32,263 nt of DNA from Erysipelotrichaceae bacterium NK3D112 (GCA_000701725.1 JNJQ01000025.1:1-32263), one strand, 5' to 3'. Positions 7,748 to 17,124 are shown, numbered from the stretch's first letter. Numbers and translations are program-made. The notes: generated by a model not told the origin, from the letters alone.

Positions 7748-7762
7748 GCGGAATCCTTTTTT
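7736..7762 (+). terminator. Terminator of the rpoD-prfA-prmC operon
   Basis: AAGGATTCC (7736-7744) pairs with GGAATCCTT (7750-7758), loop TGAGC, then a T run. The loop contains the prmC stop codon, so terminator and gene end overlap. Confidence 0.9.
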
Positions 7763-7785
7763 AATAACTGCTGTTTTCAAAAATC

Positions 7786-7815
7786 TTGAACAGAAAAAAC
7801 ACTGTGCAGTATGAT
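7786..7815 (+). promoter_or_regulatory. Sortase gene promoter (TTGAAC-18-TATGAT)
   Basis: TTGAAC (7786-7791) and TATGAT (7810-7815) with an 18-nt spacer. Transcription would begin near 7822, so the leader is extremely short and barely includes the GGAG at 7823-7826. Confidence 0.6.
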
Positions 7816-7829
7816 AAAAACCGGAGTAC

Positions 7830-8615
7830 ATGATGGCAAAGAAGAAAAAGAAACTCACAAAGGCCGGACAGATGATCCTGGATCTCATACTGGTGATATC
7901 CCTGTGCACCGCGGCATACAGCGGATACAGACTGTGGAAGGAAACAGAAAAGTACAGGGTTGCCGGAAAGTCATATGATGATATGCGCGAAACGGTTGCC
8001 AGGAAGCCCAGGCCTGTTTCCTCTGATGAGGAGCCTCAGGAGAGGGTGATCGACTGGGACGCGCTGAAAGCTCTCAATCCGGATTTCTTCGCATGGATTG
8101 AACTGGAGGACAGCACGATTGATTATCCCGTGATCCAGGGCAGTGACAATGCCTGGTATCTGAAACATCTGCCTGACGGAACGTACAATGATGCCGGCAC
8201 GATTTTCATTGATGTGGAAAATCATACGGATTTCTCCGATCGGGTCACCGTTTTCTATGGTCATCACATGCTCGATGATCCGCTCATGTTCGCGGAGGTT
8301 GAGAATTTCAAAAATCAAAGCTATTATGATACACATCAGAAATTCCTGATCCATACGCCGGAAGCGGAGTATGAAATGTATCCGCTGGCCGGTTATGTCA
8401 CCAGCGGCACCGCGGGTTATGTGCAGCTCTCATTCGGAAGCGATGAGGAATATGCGGCCTATGTCAATGATTTCATTGCCCGCTCTGATTTCACTTCACA
8501 GGAAACCTTCTCACCGTCAGATCAGATCCTGATGCTGTCAACATGTTCATATGATATAACTGATGGCAGATATGTTCTGATCGGCAAGCTGAAAAAGGTT
8601 TCCGGTACAGACTGA
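7830..8615 (+). CDS. Class B-like sortase
   Basis: A membrane-anchored cysteine transpeptidase that would attach surface proteins to the cell wall or assemble them. The 261-residue protein starts with a lysine-rich tail and one signal-anchor helix (about residues 14-30), with the enzyme outside the cell. The catalytic set is visible: His in YGHHM (H145), Cys in LSTCSYD (C239) and Arg in GRYVLIGK (R247), and the sequence around these resembles SrtB. Two ATG codons are adjacent (7830 and 7833), either of which may be used. No protein with a C-terminal sorting signal is in this window, so the substrate is elsewhere. Confidence 0.9.
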   Translation: MMAKKKKKLTKAGQMILDLILVISLCTAAYSGYRLWKETEKYRVAGKSYDDMRETVARKPRPVSSDEEPQERVIDWDALKALNPDFFAWIELEDSTIDYPVIQGSDNAWYLKHLPDGTYNDAGTIFIDVENHTDFSDRVTVFYGHHMLDDPLMFAEVENFKNQSYYDTHQKFLIHTPEAEYEMYPLAGYVTSGTAGYVQLSFGSDEEYAAYVNDFIARSDFTSQETFSPSDQILMLSTCSYDITDGRYVLIGKLKKVSGTD

Positions 8616-8656
8616 CAAAAATACTGCGTATACACATATTTGGGGGAGGTAAGAAA

Positions 8657-9316
8657 ATGTATACAATCAAAGACTTATACGATCTGGATCACACCATTGC
8701 AAAAGAATATCTTGAACAGTACACATATCCCTGGGAAGCGCTCAAGGGCATCAAGGACCTGATCATCAGCCTTGGTGAGAAACTGGACAAAGAGGAATAC
8801 GATGAGGTCAGCGAACATGTATGGGTTCATAAGACAGCGAAGGTCTTCCCTTCCGCATATCTTGGCGCACCCTGCATCATCGGCCCGGAAACAGAAGTCA
8901 GACACTGCGCATTCATCCGTTCCAGCGCTCTGGTCGGCGCACACTGCGTGGTCGGCAACAGCTGCGAGCTGAAGAATGTCATCCTCTTTGACAATGTGCA
9001 GACACCGCATTACAACTATGTCGGCGATTCCATTCTCGGTTATAAATCCCACATGGGTGCAGGCTCGATCACTTCCAATGTCAAGAGCGATAAAGCGCTT
9101 GTCGTAGTTCACAACCAGGGTGAGAATATCGAAACCGGTCTGAAGAAGTTCGGCGCGATGCTCGGCGACAATGTCGAGGTCGGCTGCAACTCCGTCCTGA
9201 ATCCGGGCACCGTCATCGGCAGAAACAGCCGGGTTTATCCGACTTCCTGCGTCAGAGGCGTGGTTCCCGCCTTCAGCATTTACAAGAACAACGGTGAAAT
9301 CGTCAAACAGAAATAA
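8657..9316 (+). CDS. Left-handed beta-helix (hexapeptide) acyl/acetyltransferase, GlmU C-terminal-like
   Basis: A 219-residue protein rich in hexapeptide repeats from about residue 60 to 205, which would form a trimeric left-handed beta-helix. The segment HYNYVGDSILGYKSHMGAG resembles the acetyltransferase half of GlmU, but there is no nucleotidyltransferase domain, so names such as UDP-GlcNAc pyrophosphorylase would be misleading. Residues 1-55 are helical. It may acetylate a sugar or sugar nucleotide; the substrate is unknown. A very strong GGGGGAGG ribosome binding site precedes the ATG. Confidence 0.78.
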   Translation: MYTIKDLYDLDHTIAKEYLEQYTYPWEALKGIKDLIISLGEKLDKEEYDEVSEHVWVHKTAKVFPSAYLGAPCIIGPETEVRHCAFIRSSALVGAHCVVGNSCELKNVILFDNVQTPHYNYVGDSILGYKSHMGAGSITSNVKSDKALVVVHNQGENIETGLKKFGAMLGDNVEVGCNSVLNPGTVIGRNSRVYPTSCVRGVVPAFSIYKNNGEIVKQK

Positions 9317-9323
9317 TCATATG

Positions 9324-9346
9324 ACGGCGGCTGAAAAGGCCGCCGT
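9324..9346 (+). terminator. GC-rich hairpin between acyltransferase and GH3 genes (weak terminator)
   Basis: ACGGCGGC (9324-9331) pairs with GCCGCCGT (9339-9346) around a 7-nt loop. Only three T follow, so it may be an attenuator or RNA stabiliser rather than a full terminator. It ends just before the AGGAG of the next gene. Confidence 0.5.
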
Positions 9347-9361
9347 TTCAGGAGAATTGCC

Positions 9362-11335
9362 ATGAGTCTTCGAAAAGTCGCCTGTGCGTTTCTGGCGTCC
9401 TTATTGATGCTTTGCGGATGCGCAGGGAAGAAAGTCAGCGAAAGCGGAACAGCAGCGGAGGAATCCGGACAGATTGAAGAAACATCATTGCCCCAGGAAA
9501 CCCCTGAGCCGACCGCACGCGAAAAGGCTGAGGAGCTTCTGGCATCCATGAGCCTTGAAGACAAGGCCGGCCAGCTTGTGAATATGGCGGTGCGCACATG
9601 GAACGGTGAGTCTTTCACGGCAATGAATGATGAGGTCAGACAGATGTTTGCCAGATATCATTTCGGCGGGATCTGTCTGTTCGCGGAAAACATCACATAT
9701 GACAATGCTATGACGGCGCAGCTGACCCAGGACTTTCAGCTGGCGGTCACGGAAAGCGGCGGTGTGCCGATGCTTGTCAGCGCCGATCAGGAAGGCGGTT
9801 CCATATACCGTCTTGTGTCGGGCACAGCTACCCCGGGCAATATGGCTTTAGCCGCCACGGGCGATCCGGGAAATGCCTATAAAGCCGCAGAAATCATCGG
9901 CAGCGAGCTGTCAGCTCTTGGCTTCAACACCGATTTCGCACCGGTTGCGGATGTTAATTCCAATCCGGCCAATCCGGTGATCGGGGTCCGCGCTTTTTCG
10001 GATGATCCGTTCATGGTTTCGCTGTACACCCAGGCATATGTGCAGGGACTGCAGGAACGCGGGATTGTGCCCGGTCTGAAACATTTCCCGGGACATGGTG
10101 ATACCGCCTCGGACAGCCATACCGGTCTGCCTCTGATTGAAAAGACAAAGCAGGAGCTGGAAGATTCCGATCTGATCCCCTTTGAAAAGATGATCCGCCA
10201 TGGATATGCCGATCTGATCATGACCGCGCATATTCAGTTTCCTTCCATCGAGAAGGCGGTATATACGAGCCGGTATGACGGCAATGAAATCAATCTGCCC
10301 GCCACACTGTCCAAGACGATTCTGACGGACATCGTCCGCAATGAACTCGGCTTTGAGGGAGTGATCATCACCGATGCGATGTTAATGGACGCTCTGGCAG
10401 TGCACTTTGATCCGATGGACGCGGCCTCGCTTGCCCTGAATGCGGGAGCTGATATGCTGCTGATGCCGGTCAATGTGAACGGCACTGATTCCATTGCGGA
10501 AATGGACGCGTATATGGAAGGACTCATTGGCATGATCAACGACGGCACGGTTCCCTTTGCAAGAGTTGATGAGGCAGTGTTGAGAATCCTGACTCTGAAA
10601 TATGAGCGAGGCATCATGGACGCTGAATACAGTGCACAGAAAACAGAACAGCTGAAAGAAGAAGCGGATCATATCGTCGCAAGTCAGGAACATCAGAACA
10701 CGCAGATCGCAATCAGCGATGAGGCGGCGACCGTGCTTGAAAACAACGGCGTGCTTCCCCTGGCTGCGCAGCCCGGCATGCGTTTTCTTCTTTCCGGCAT
10801 GAACACCGTTCAGACGAACATGCTCGCACACGCATACAATCTTCTGGAGAGCGAAGGGTATATTCCCGCCGATGCAGAGGTCAGTGTGATTGACGGCAGC
10901 TGGGCGGAAGGATATCCGCAGATCTATGAAAGTCTGGAAGACACCGATGTATTGATCCTGACGGACTCCATGTACAGCGCCGATCTGATCGACACATACA
11001 ATTACGGTCTGATTCCGGCCGTGACGGATCTGATCCGGACCGCCCATGAATATGGTGTCAGTGTGATTGTGATCAGCTGCGCGCTTCCGTATGATCTGCC
11101 GCTGCTGCGTGAGGCGGACGCATTGCTGGCAGTCTATAATCAGACCGGACTTCCCGATTGCGATGACGCATTCAATCCGCTTGGAGCGTACGGTCCCAAT
11201 CTGGCCGGAGCGATGGATGTGATCTTCGGAAAAGTTTCGCCGAAGGGTAAGCTTCCGGTGGATATTCCCGCCATTGAGGACGGGACATTCACCGATCAGA
11301 ATACATACAGCAGAGGAGATGGACTGACATGGTAA
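9362..11335 (+). CDS. Glycoside hydrolase family 3 lipoprotein, beta-N-acetylhexosaminidase (NagZ) type
   Basis: An exported lipoprotein of 657 residues that would remove N-acetylglucosamine from cell-wall fragments or glycans. The signal peptide ends in the lipobox LCGC, with the lipidated Cys at residue 20. A threonine/glutamate-rich linker precedes the GH3 barrel (about 55-410). The barrel has the NagZ signature KHFPGHGDT (240-248) with the Asp-His pair in DSH (251-253), and the nucleophile Asp in ITDAM (D338). A second alpha/beta domain (about 455-640) follows, as in the long Bacillota NagZ forms. AGGAG precedes the ATG by 7 nt. The stop overlaps the next gene start by 7 nt. Confidence 0.92.
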   Translation: MSLRKVACAFLASLLMLCGCAGKKVSESGTAAEESGQIEETSLPQETPEPTAREKAEELLASMSLEDKAGQLVNMAVRTWNGESFTAMNDEVRQMFARYHFGGICLFAENITYDNAMTAQLTQDFQLAVTESGGVPMLVSADQEGGSIYRLVSGTATPGNMALAATGDPGNAYKAAEIIGSELSALGFNTDFAPVADVNSNPANPVIGVRAFSDDPFMVSLYTQAYVQGLQERGIVPGLKHFPGHGDTASDSHTGLPLIEKTKQELEDSDLIPFEKMIRHGYADLIMTAHIQFPSIEKAVYTSRYDGNEINLPATLSKTILTDIVRNELGFEGVIITDAMLMDALAVHFDPMDAASLALNAGADMLLMPVNVNGTDSIAEMDAYMEGLIGMINDGTVPFARVDEAVLRILTLKYERGIMDAEYSAQKTEQLKEEADHIVASQEHQNTQIAISDEAATVLENNGVLPLAAQPGMRFLLSGMNTVQTNMLAHAYNLLESEGYIPADAEVSVIDGSWAEGYPQIYESLEDTDVLILTDSMYSADLIDTYNYGLIPAVTDLIRTAHEYGVSVIVISCALPYDLPLLREADALLAVYNQTGLPDCDDAFNPLGAYGPNLAGAMDVIFGKVSPKGKLPVDIPAIEDGTFTDQNTYSRGDGLTW

Positions 11336-11967
11336 ACAGAATCAGAAGGTTTGATCCCTATGATACCGAAGAAATGGCGCAGATACTCCGTGATGAAGGT
11401 GTGATTTCGGTCGTGACCGACACTGTTCACGGTTTATGTGCGAGAATGGATTCACTTAAAGCACAGGAAAAGCTGCGCGACATCAAGCACAGACCGAAGG
11501 ACAAGGCGTTTCCGGTGATGTGCTGCGATCTCAGACAGATTGAATCAATTGCATATGTGAATGAGAACGGCAGAAAAGTGATCAATGCATTCATGCCCGG
11601 TCCGGTTACCGTGATTCTTGAAAAGAGAAAGGAAATTCCGGATTTTGTGAATGGAGGAATGCCCACACTTGCCATCCGCATGGCGACTAGTGAGGCCCTG
11701 GAAAAACTGATCCGGGCCGTGGGATGTCCGGTGCTGATGACCAGCGCAAACCGTTCCGGCGAAAAAACATGTGAGACTCCCGAAGAAATTGAGCTTGCAT
11801 GTACGGGATTGGATGGTATTATGAATGGCATACCGCGGTTTCACGAGGCCAGTACGATTATCGACTGTTCAGGTGAACAGGTGAAAATCCTGCGGAAAGG
11901 ACCGGTGAGTGAGGAACAGGTCATGCATGTCCTCGCCCAGGCACCGGATTGGAAGGAGAACGAATGA
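11329..11967 (+). CDS. YrdC/Sua5-family L-threonylcarbamoyladenylate synthase
   Basis: Makes threonylcarbamoyl-AMP from threonine, bicarbonate and ATP for the t6A37 modification of ANN-decoding tRNAs. The 212 residues contain only the YrdC domain, as in TsaC, without the C-terminal Sua5 domain. Visible elements are the [10 protein letters not shown] strand-loop (usually TDTVYGL), the lysine/arginine-rich [11 protein letters not shown] and the [10 protein letters not shown] segment. It starts inside the end of the GH3 gene behind AGAGGAG, and its stop overlaps the glyA start. A gene of this family also lies between prmC and glyA in B. subtilis (ywlC), which supports the assignment. YciO-like paralogues are the alternative. 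Confidence 0.85.
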   Translation: MVNRIRRFDPYDTEEMAQILRDEGVISVVTDTVHGLCARMDSLKAQEKLRDIKHRPKDKAFPVMCCDLRQIESIAYVNENGRKVINAFMPGPVTVILEKRKEIPDFVNGGMPTLAIRMATSEALEKLIRAVGCPVLMTSANRSGEKTCETPEEIELACTGLDGIMNGIPRFHEASTIIDCSGEQVKILRKGPVSEEQVMHVLAQAPDWKENE

Positions 11968-13181
11968 AAGACAAGTTACTCGAATCAATGATCCAGGCGG
12001 AATATCTTCGCCAGAAAAACAACATTGAACTGATCGCATCTGAGAACTTCTGCTCAAAGGATGTCAGAGAAGCAGCCGGTTCCATTCTGACCAACAAATA
12101 TGCGGAAGGCTATCCCGGACACAGATACTATGGCGGATGTGTCAATGTGGATGCCGTGGAAGATCTTGCCAGAAACCGCGCGAAGGAACTCTTCGGTGCG
12201 GATCACGCAAATGTTCAGCCGCATTCAGGCAGCCAGGCAAACATGGGTGTTTACATGAGCGTGCTCAAGCCCGGTGACAAGGTGCTTGGTATGGATCTGG
12301 CAGCCGGAGGCCATCTGACCCATGGCGCCAAGGTTTCTTTCTCAGGCAAGCTGTATGATTTCTATTCCTATGGCGTTGACAAGGAAACCGAATGCATCGA
12401 TTATGACGCAGTCAGAAAGGCAGCCATGGAGCTGCAGCCGAAGCTGATTGTCTGCGGTGCCAGCGCCTATGCAAGAGAGCTTGATTTCAAGGAATTCAGA
12501 AAGATTGCGGATGATTCCGGTGCCATGTTAATGGTTGATATGGCGCATATTGCAGGTCTTGTCGCAGCCGGATATCATATGAATCCCGTACCTTATGCGG
12601 ATTTCGTGACAACCACAACCCACAAGACACTCAGAGGTCCCCGCGGCGGTATGATCCTTTGCAGGGAACAGTATGCCAAGGCGGTTGACAAGGCTATCTT
12701 CCCGGGTATCCAGGGCGGCCCGCTCTGCCATATCGTCGCAGCCAAGGCTGTATGTTTCTATGAAGCGATGCAGCCGGAATACAAGGAATATATCAGACAG
12801 CTTCTGTCCAACTGCCAGACTCTGGCAAACACACTCTCAGCGGAAGGCTTCCGTCTTGTCTCAGGCGGCACTGACAACCATCTGATTCTGGTTGACACAA
12901 TGTCCATGGGCATCAGCGGCAGAGACGCCGAGGTTGCGCTGGATGAAGTGAACATCACCGCCAACAAGAATGCGATTCCGTTTGATACCCAGAAGCCCAA
13001 TGTCACATCCGGCATCCGTCTTGGCACAGCAGCCATGACCACAAAGGGATTCAAGGAAGCGGAATTCGAACAGGTCGGCAAATGGATCGCCGAAGTTCTC
13101 AAGAACAAGGACGATGATGAGCTCAAGGCAAGAGTGCGCCGCGAGGTTATTGCCCTGACAGACAGATTCCCGTTTGAATAA
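11964..13181 (+). CDS. glyA: Serine hydroxymethyltransferase
   Basis: PLP enzyme interconverting serine and glycine while loading one-carbon units onto tetrahydrofolate. The 405-residue protein has the typical start [11 protein letters not shown], the HSGSQANM segment, and the PLP-binding lysine in [14 protein letters not shown] (about K221). I choose ATG 11964, behind GGAAGGAG at 11951-11958, not the in-frame TTG at 11949. The ATG overlaps the preceding TGA (ATGA), so the two genes are coupled. Closeness to upp repeats the B. subtilis glyA-upp order, although two genes have been inserted between them here. Confidence 0.97.
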   Translation: MKDKLLESMIQAEYLRQKNNIELIASENFCSKDVREAAGSILTNKYAEGYPGHRYYGGCVNVDAVEDLARNRAKELFGADHANVQPHSGSQANMGVYMSVLKPGDKVLGMDLAAGGHLTHGAKVSFSGKLYDFYSYGVDKETECIDYDAVRKAAMELQPKLIVCGASAYARELDFKEFRKIADDSGAMLMVDMAHIAGLVAAGYHMNPVPYADFVTTTTHKTLRGPRGGMILCREQYAKAVDKAIFPGIQGGPLCHIVAAKAVCFYEAMQPEYKEYIRQLLSNCQTLANTLSAEGFRLVSGGTDNHLILVDTMSMGISGRDAEVALDEVNITANKNAIPFDTQKPNVTSGIRLGTAAMTTKGFKEAEFEQVGKWIAEVLKNKDDDELKARVRREVIALTDRFPFE

Positions 13182-13188
13182 GAAACAT

Positions 13189-13216
13189 CAAAAAACGCAG
13201 GCAGCTGCGTTTTTTG
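13189..13216 (+). terminator. Terminator after glyA
   Basis: A perfect 12-bp inverted repeat, 13189-13200 against 13205-13216, with a GCAG loop, GC-rich inner part and A/T flanks (T run 13210-13215). It can work in both directions. Confidence 0.92.
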
Positions 13217-13248
13217 ATTGTTTGAAAAAGGCAATCATTTGTTTTGTC

Positions 13249-13257
13249 TGTTATAAT
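13249..13257 (+). promoter_or_regulatory. Extended -10 promoter of the Cof-type HAD gene
   Basis: TG-T-TATAAT (13249-13257) is a perfect extended -10 box. No good -35 lies 17 nt upstream, as expected for this promoter type. The leader is about 18 nt with AGGAG at 13271-13275. Confidence 0.65.
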
Positions 13258-13282
13258 TTTTAGCGGAAAAAGGAGAATACTC

Positions 13283-14122
13283 ATGAGCAAAATCGTATTT
13301 CTTGATGTCGACGGAACTCTGATCAATTACAATACAATCTGTCCGGAAAGTGCAAAGAAGGCAGTGGATCTGGCCAGAAAGAACGGGCACAGAGTCTATA
13401 TCTGCACAGGATGTTCCAAAGCGGAAATCGAACAGCGCGATCTGCCGGAGCTTGACGGCATGATCGGCGGCAATGGCGCCTATGTGGAGGATGCCGGGGA
13501 AGTGGTCATGCATCAGGGTCTGTCAAAGGCGGATGTGAAGCACATCGTTGACTGGTGCAATGAAAGACATCTCGGTTTCTATCTGGAAGCCAACTCCGGC
13601 ATGTACTGCAATGATTACATGCTTGAACAGGGCCCGGCAACCATGATCAAATATGCGACCGGCAAAGGCGCGGACATGGCAAAGGCACAGGCTTCCGCCA
13701 GCGGCTTTGTCAATTCCTTCATTCATCTGAGCGGAGAGGATCTCTATCGTGAGGATGTCAACAAAATCAGCTTCATCCTGAGCTCCTATCAGGATCATCT
13801 GGATTCCAAAACTGAATTCCCTGAGCTGATTGCCAACACATGGGGCGGCAAGGGCGAACTTGCGCTGTTTGGCGATCTGGGTCCCACGGGCATCACAAAA
13901 AAGCACGCCATCGAAGTTCTGCTGAACCATCTGGGTGCGGATCAGAAGGATACCATTTCCTTTGGCGATGCCAAGATCGATCTCTCCATGTTTGAACTTT
14001 GCGCATTCAATGTGGCCATGGGCAATGGCGGTCCGGAGATCAAGGAAGCGGCTGACTACATCACAACCGATGTTGATGATGACGGTCTCTACAACGCATT
14101 CAAATATCTGAAACTGATCTGA
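13283..14122 (+). CDS. Cof-type HAD-IIB phosphatase
   Basis: A 279-residue cytosolic sugar-phosphate or nucleotide phosphatase of the HAD IIB group. The nucleophile motif is FLDVDGTL (D8, D10) and the last motif is GDAKIDLSMF, a variant of the common GDGxNDxxM. The cap domain lies between about residues 80 and 190. The start is ATG 13283 behind AAAGGAG; an in-frame TTG at 13244 lies upstream of the -10 box and is rejected. The gene is alone between two terminators. The substrate is unknown. Confidence 0.88.
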   Translation: MSKIVFLDVDGTLINYNTICPESAKKAVDLARKNGHRVYICTGCSKAEIEQRDLPELDGMIGGNGAYVEDAGEVVMHQGLSKADVKHIVDWCNERHLGFYLEANSGMYCNDYMLEQGPATMIKYATGKGADMAKAQASASGFVNSFIHLSGEDLYREDVNKISFILSSYQDHLDSKTEFPELIANTWGGKGELALFGDLGPTGITKKHAIEVLLNHLGADQKDTISFGDAKIDLSMFELCAFNVAMGNGGPEIKEAADYITTDVDDDGLYNAFKYLKLI

Positions 14123-14138
14123 GAAATCAATGCAGAAC

Positions 14139-14163
14139 AAAAGAGCGGGTGATCCGCTCTTTT
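14139..14163. terminator. Bidirectional terminator between convergent genes
   Basis: AAAGAGCGG (14140-14148) and CCGCTCTTT (14154-14162) around a GTGAT loop, with A and T tracts on both sides. It serves the HAD gene on the plus strand and the glycosyltransferase gene on the minus strand, whose stop codon touches it. Confidence 0.9.
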
Positions 14164-15256
14164 ACTTTCTGAAACGGTTTGTCAGGAAACGGTGGAAATC
14201 AATGAAGTCGCCAAGACTGATCACCTCATCCCGGATCAGTGCAGCATTTTCATGATAGCGGGAAGAGGATACAAGTTTGCGGTAATTCTCATACAGAGCA
14301 GCGACGGAAAGCTCATCCTCATCCGCCATGATGCCAAAGCCGTATCTTCTTGCGGCAAGCGCGTTGGAAGTGCGTCCGTAGCTGTGATCCGTAATGATCA
14401 GCTGGGGAATTGCGTCCCTGGCACATGCGCCGCAGATGAAATCATTGCCGTCATGAATGCATACAGAAGCCGTATGCAGAACATCATCACGGTGTGAGGC
14501 GAGGAAATGGATGTTCTGTGATTTTTCTGCCTCCACTCCGTCAATGCACGCATAGACCGGATAGGGGGCGCCTGAGAAAGCTTCAATGATCATCTTTCTG
14601 ATGGCCGCGGGCTTTCTGGCGATTTGCGAGAAGCTGATATAAATGCCTTTGGGTTCTGAACAGAGCTCACCCTGCAGAGCGGCGGTGCCGTATCTTCTGA
14701 AATTGGCTTCCAGCGGCATCGGCTGAATCTGAACAGCGCCAAAGACCACCCGCTCCGTGCAGTAATCGTAAAGATCGCTGATCCGGAACACCTGTTCAAA
14801 GCCTTCGGCGGAAAGCACCTGGTTGATGGGCTGGAGAATGCGGACCGCAAAGGATGCGGTGCGGTAAATGGATGAATTGACAACACAGACACAGGGAATC
14901 TTTTTCTTCCTGGCCGCGATCACAGCCGCGATTCTGTCCATGACGATGACAATGTCCGGCTTAAACTGGTCAATGGCATTTTCCATACATTCAAGATCAT
15001 CAACAAGATAATCCTTTGACGCCCCTCCGCAGCCGTACATCCATTCTTCATAACAAAACTTATCCCGTTTGAAAAACAGCGGTTCCTTCGGTTCTGCCGC
15101 ATCATAAAGAGAGGCGGTGGGAATGCTGTTGTCGCGGGATGCGCTGATTGCGACGGCATGCTGGCGGGATGACAAAAGATCACACAGTGTGCGTGTGAAG
15201 TGATAGGCGGCATCGGCCTTCGCATAGACAATCAGCGGGGCAATCAGAATCTTCAT
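14162..15256 (-). CDS. Probable GT-B-fold glycosyltransferase (UGT-like)
   Basis: A 364-residue protein with the outline of a GT-B glycosyltransferase. The N-terminal [20 protein letters not shown] looks like the acceptor domain start of UGT enzymes. The C-terminal half holds [20 protein letters not shown] followed by [15 protein letters not shown], reminiscent of the donor-binding region where UGTs have HGG and N. Similarity is distant, and donor and acceptor are unknown. I choose ATG 15256 (complement of 15254-15256); the upstream GTG at 15271 lies inside the promoter. The gene stands alone on the minus strand, divergent from upp. Confidence 0.6.
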   Translation of the reverse strand: MKILIAPLIVYAKADAAYHFTRTLCDLLSSRQHAVAISASRDNSIPTASLYDAAEPKEPLFFKRDKFCYEEWMYGCGGASKDYLVDDLECMENAIDQFKPDIVIVMDRIAAVIAARKKKIPCVCVVNSSIYRTASFAVRILQPINQVLSAEGFEQVFRISDLYDYCTERVVFGAVQIQPMPLEANFRRYGTAALQGELCSEPKGIYISFSQIARKPAAIRKMIIEAFSGAPYPVYACIDGVEAEKSQNIHFLASHRDDVLHTASVCIHDGNDFICGACARDAIPQLIITDHSYGRTSNALAARRYGFGIMADEDELSVAALYENYRKLVSSSRYHENAALIRDEVISLGDFIDFHRFLTNRFRK

Positions 15257-15262
15257 GATAAG

Positions 15263-15268
15263 ATTATA
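15263..15268 (-). promoter_or_regulatory. -10 box of the glycosyltransferase gene
   Basis: On the minus strand the consensus TATAAT lies at 15268-15263, only 6 nt before the ATG at 15256. There is no ribosome binding site, suggesting a leaderless mRNA. Confidence 0.6.
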
Positions 15269-15273
15269 CACCC

Positions 15274-15305
15274 GCTTGCAAGCACACCTTCATTTGGAAT
15301 ATCAT
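15274..15305 (+). promoter_or_regulatory. upp promoter with a palindrome over the -35
   Basis: TTGCAA (15276-15281) and TATCAT (15300-15305) are separated by 18 nt. The -35 lies inside the perfect 10-bp palindrome GCTTGCAAGC (15274-15283), which also sits just upstream of the -10 box of the divergent gene. It may be an operator; the regulator is unknown. Confidence 0.5.
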
Positions 15306-15332
15306 TTAGGGAAAGAACTGGAGGATTATAAA

Positions 15333-15953
15333 ATGCTTGATATACTGAATCACCCGCTGATTACTCACAAACTGACAATCATGCGCAACAAGGACACCGG
15401 CACAAAGGATTTCCGTGAAAACCTGGATGAGATCGCTGAACTCATGGCTTATGAGGTCTGCCGCGATCTGCCCGTCAAGCCGGTTGATATTGAAACACCG
15501 ATGGGACCGTGCGTCGGTTATGAACTCTCCAAGGAAGTCGTCATCGTTCCGATTCTGCGTGCCGGCATTGGCCTGCTCGACGGAATCAGAAGACTGGTTC
15601 CGACTGCCAAGGTCGGCTTCATCGGCATGTACAGAGATGAAGAGACACTTGAACCTCATGAATACTTCGCAAAATTCCCGAAGAATCTGGAAGATGCGGT
15701 TGTCATGGTAGTTGACCCGATGCTCGCCACCGGCGGTTCCGCGGTTGATGCCATCACCATGATCAAGAAGCGCGGCGCAAAGAATATCAAACTTGTCTGC
15801 CTGGTCGGCGCACCGGAAGGCGTCAAGGCAGTCCGCACAGCACATCCGGATGTCGATGTCTATCTGGCAGCCCTGGATGAAAAGCTGAATGAGATCGGCT
15901 ACATCGTGCCGGGTCTCGGAGATGCCGGAGACAGAATTTTCGGAACCAAATAA
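15333..15953 (+). CDS. upp: Uracil phosphoribosyltransferase
   Basis: Salvages uracil to UMP using PRPP, in the cytosol. Length is 206 residues against about 209 normally. It opens with the typical [20 protein letters not shown], and the PRPP-binding loop DPMLATGGS is at 128-136. I choose ATG 15333 behind TGGAGG (15319-15324); the longer frame from 15255 runs through the promoter. The stop TAA overlaps the next ATG (TAATG). Confidence 0.97.
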   Translation: MLDILNHPLITHKLTIMRNKDTGTKDFRENLDEIAELMAYEVCRDLPVKPVDIETPMGPCVGYELSKEVVIVPILRAGIGLLDGIRRLVPTAKVGFIGMYRDEETLEPHEYFAKFPKNLEDAVVMVVDPMLATGGSAVDAITMIKKRGAKNIKLVCLVGAPEGVKAVRTAHPDVDVYLAALDEKLNEIGYIVPGLGDAGDRIFGTK

Positions 15954-16156
15954 TGGAGCTGTCTCACTTTCTCGCAAAGACCGCCGTATATCTGATCTGT
16001 CTGGCCGCGTCCTGGTATGGAATGTCCGCTGTGGATTATGAGAAGATGCTGCGAAAGAATCACGTCGTTCAGGCACAGATTCTCTATGTCCTGATTATCT
16101 TCTCGCTTGCTTATCTCAGCGGCTCATTCATCCTTGCGTTCATATACCGAATTTAA
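15953..16156 (+). CDS. DUF1146 family small membrane protein (YwzB-like)
   Basis: A 67-residue protein with two hydrophobic helices (about 8-26 and 44-64) separated by a basic/acidic loop with DYEKMLRKNHVVQAQIL. That pattern matches the DUF1146/YwzB family of Bacillota, which is encoded near the atp and murA region in B. subtilis. The function is unknown. The start overlaps the upp stop by one base, so translation is coupled. Confidence 0.75.
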   Translation: MELSHFLAKTAVYLICLAASWYGMSAVDYEKMLRKNHVVQAQILYVLIIFSLAYLSGSFILAFIYRI

Positions 16157-16173
16157 CAGATGGAGGATTGCCT

Positions 16174-17124
16174 ATGCGTCTGAGTCTGATCATTCCATGT
16201 TTCAATGAGGAAGAGGTCCTGAACCTGTTCATGGACAGAACCGCTCCCGTGATTGAGACAATCCGCGAAAAACACGGAATTGACACCGAATATATTTTCA
16301 TCAATGACGGTTCAACGGACGGCACGCTCGCCATCCTGAAACAGCTCCATGCGGAAAAACCTTCGGTGCACTACATCTCATTCAGCCGCAATTTCGGCAA
16401 GGAGGCAGCGCTTTATGCCGGCCTTGAAGCGGCGGACGGAGACTTTACCGCGATGATGGATGTGGATCTTCAGGACCCGCCGGAAATGCTGATCCAGATG
16501 GCGGACATCCTGGTCTCAGGCAGGGCGGATTGCGCCGCTGCCAGACGCATGAACAGAGACGGGGAACCGTTTCTGCGCAGCTGGTTTGCGAGAAGATTCT
16601 ATTCCCTGATCAACCGCTCCGGCAATCCCGATCTCGCAGAAGGCGTCAGGGATTACAGGATGATGACAAAACAGGTCAGGGATGCGGTGCTCTCCATGTG
16701 CGAATACAACCGCTTTTCCAAAGGAATCTTTGCCTGGGTCGGTTTCCGGACAGAATGGATTCCCTATGAACATACGGACAGGGCGGCGGGAAAATCCAAA
16801 TGGAGTTTCAAAGACCTGACTTACTACGCCATTGAAGGGCTGGTCGGCTATACGGTCAAGCCGCTGGAAATCGCGGCCTGGGCGGGAATTGTATTCTTCC
16901 TGCTTTCCATGATCGGTATCGTGTTCATCATCGTGCGCAAGCTGATCTTCGGCGATCCGGTGGCCGGATGGCCTTCACTGGTATGCATCATACTGTTCTG
17001 CAGCGGTGTGCAGCTGTTCTGCACCGGCATTATCGGGCAGTATCTTGCAAAAACATATCTGGAAGTCAAGAAGCGTCCGGTATATATCGTTGCGGAAACA
17101 GATCAGGCGTTTCGGAAAATGTAA
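16174..17124 (+). CDS. GT2 glycosyltransferase, polyprenyl-phosphate sugar synthase type
   Basis: A 316-residue membrane enzyme that would transfer a sugar from a nucleotide donor to undecaprenyl phosphate on the inner membrane face. The GT-A domain carries NDGSTDG (44-50), SFSRNFGKEAA (69-79) and the DxD-containing MMDVDLQDPP (94-103). Two transmembrane helices follow at about 230-253 and 266-292, as in GtrB/DPM1-like proteins. The start is ATG 16174 behind TGGAGG; an in-frame TTG at 16168 is too close to it. Lipid-linked sugars of this kind feed teichoic acid or polysaccharide decoration. Confidence 0.9.
   Translation: MRLSLIIPCFNEEEVLNLFMDRTAPVIETIREKHGIDTEYIFINDGSTDGTLAILKQLHAEKPSVHYISFSRNFGKEAALYAGLEAADGDFTAMMDVDLQDPPEMLIQMADILVSGRADCAAARRMNRDGEPFLRSWFARRFYSLINRSGNPDLAEGVRDYRMMTKQVRDAVLSMCEYNRFSKGIFAWVGFRTEWIPYEHTDRAAGKSKWSFKDLTYYAIEGLVGYTVKPLEIAAWAGIVFFLLSMIGIVFIIVRKLIFGDPVAGWPSLVCIILFCSGVQLFCTGIIGQYLAKTYLEVKKRPVYIVAETDQAFRKM

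Noticed and set aside
6890-7909. 339-codon open frame antisense to prmC and the sortase start
   Set aside because: It crosses a terminator and promoter of the opposite strand and has composition typical of a shadow frame.
13244-13282. Upstream TTG extension of the Cof-type HAD protein
   Set aside because: It would start before the -10 box; a good AGGAG and ATG lie downstream.
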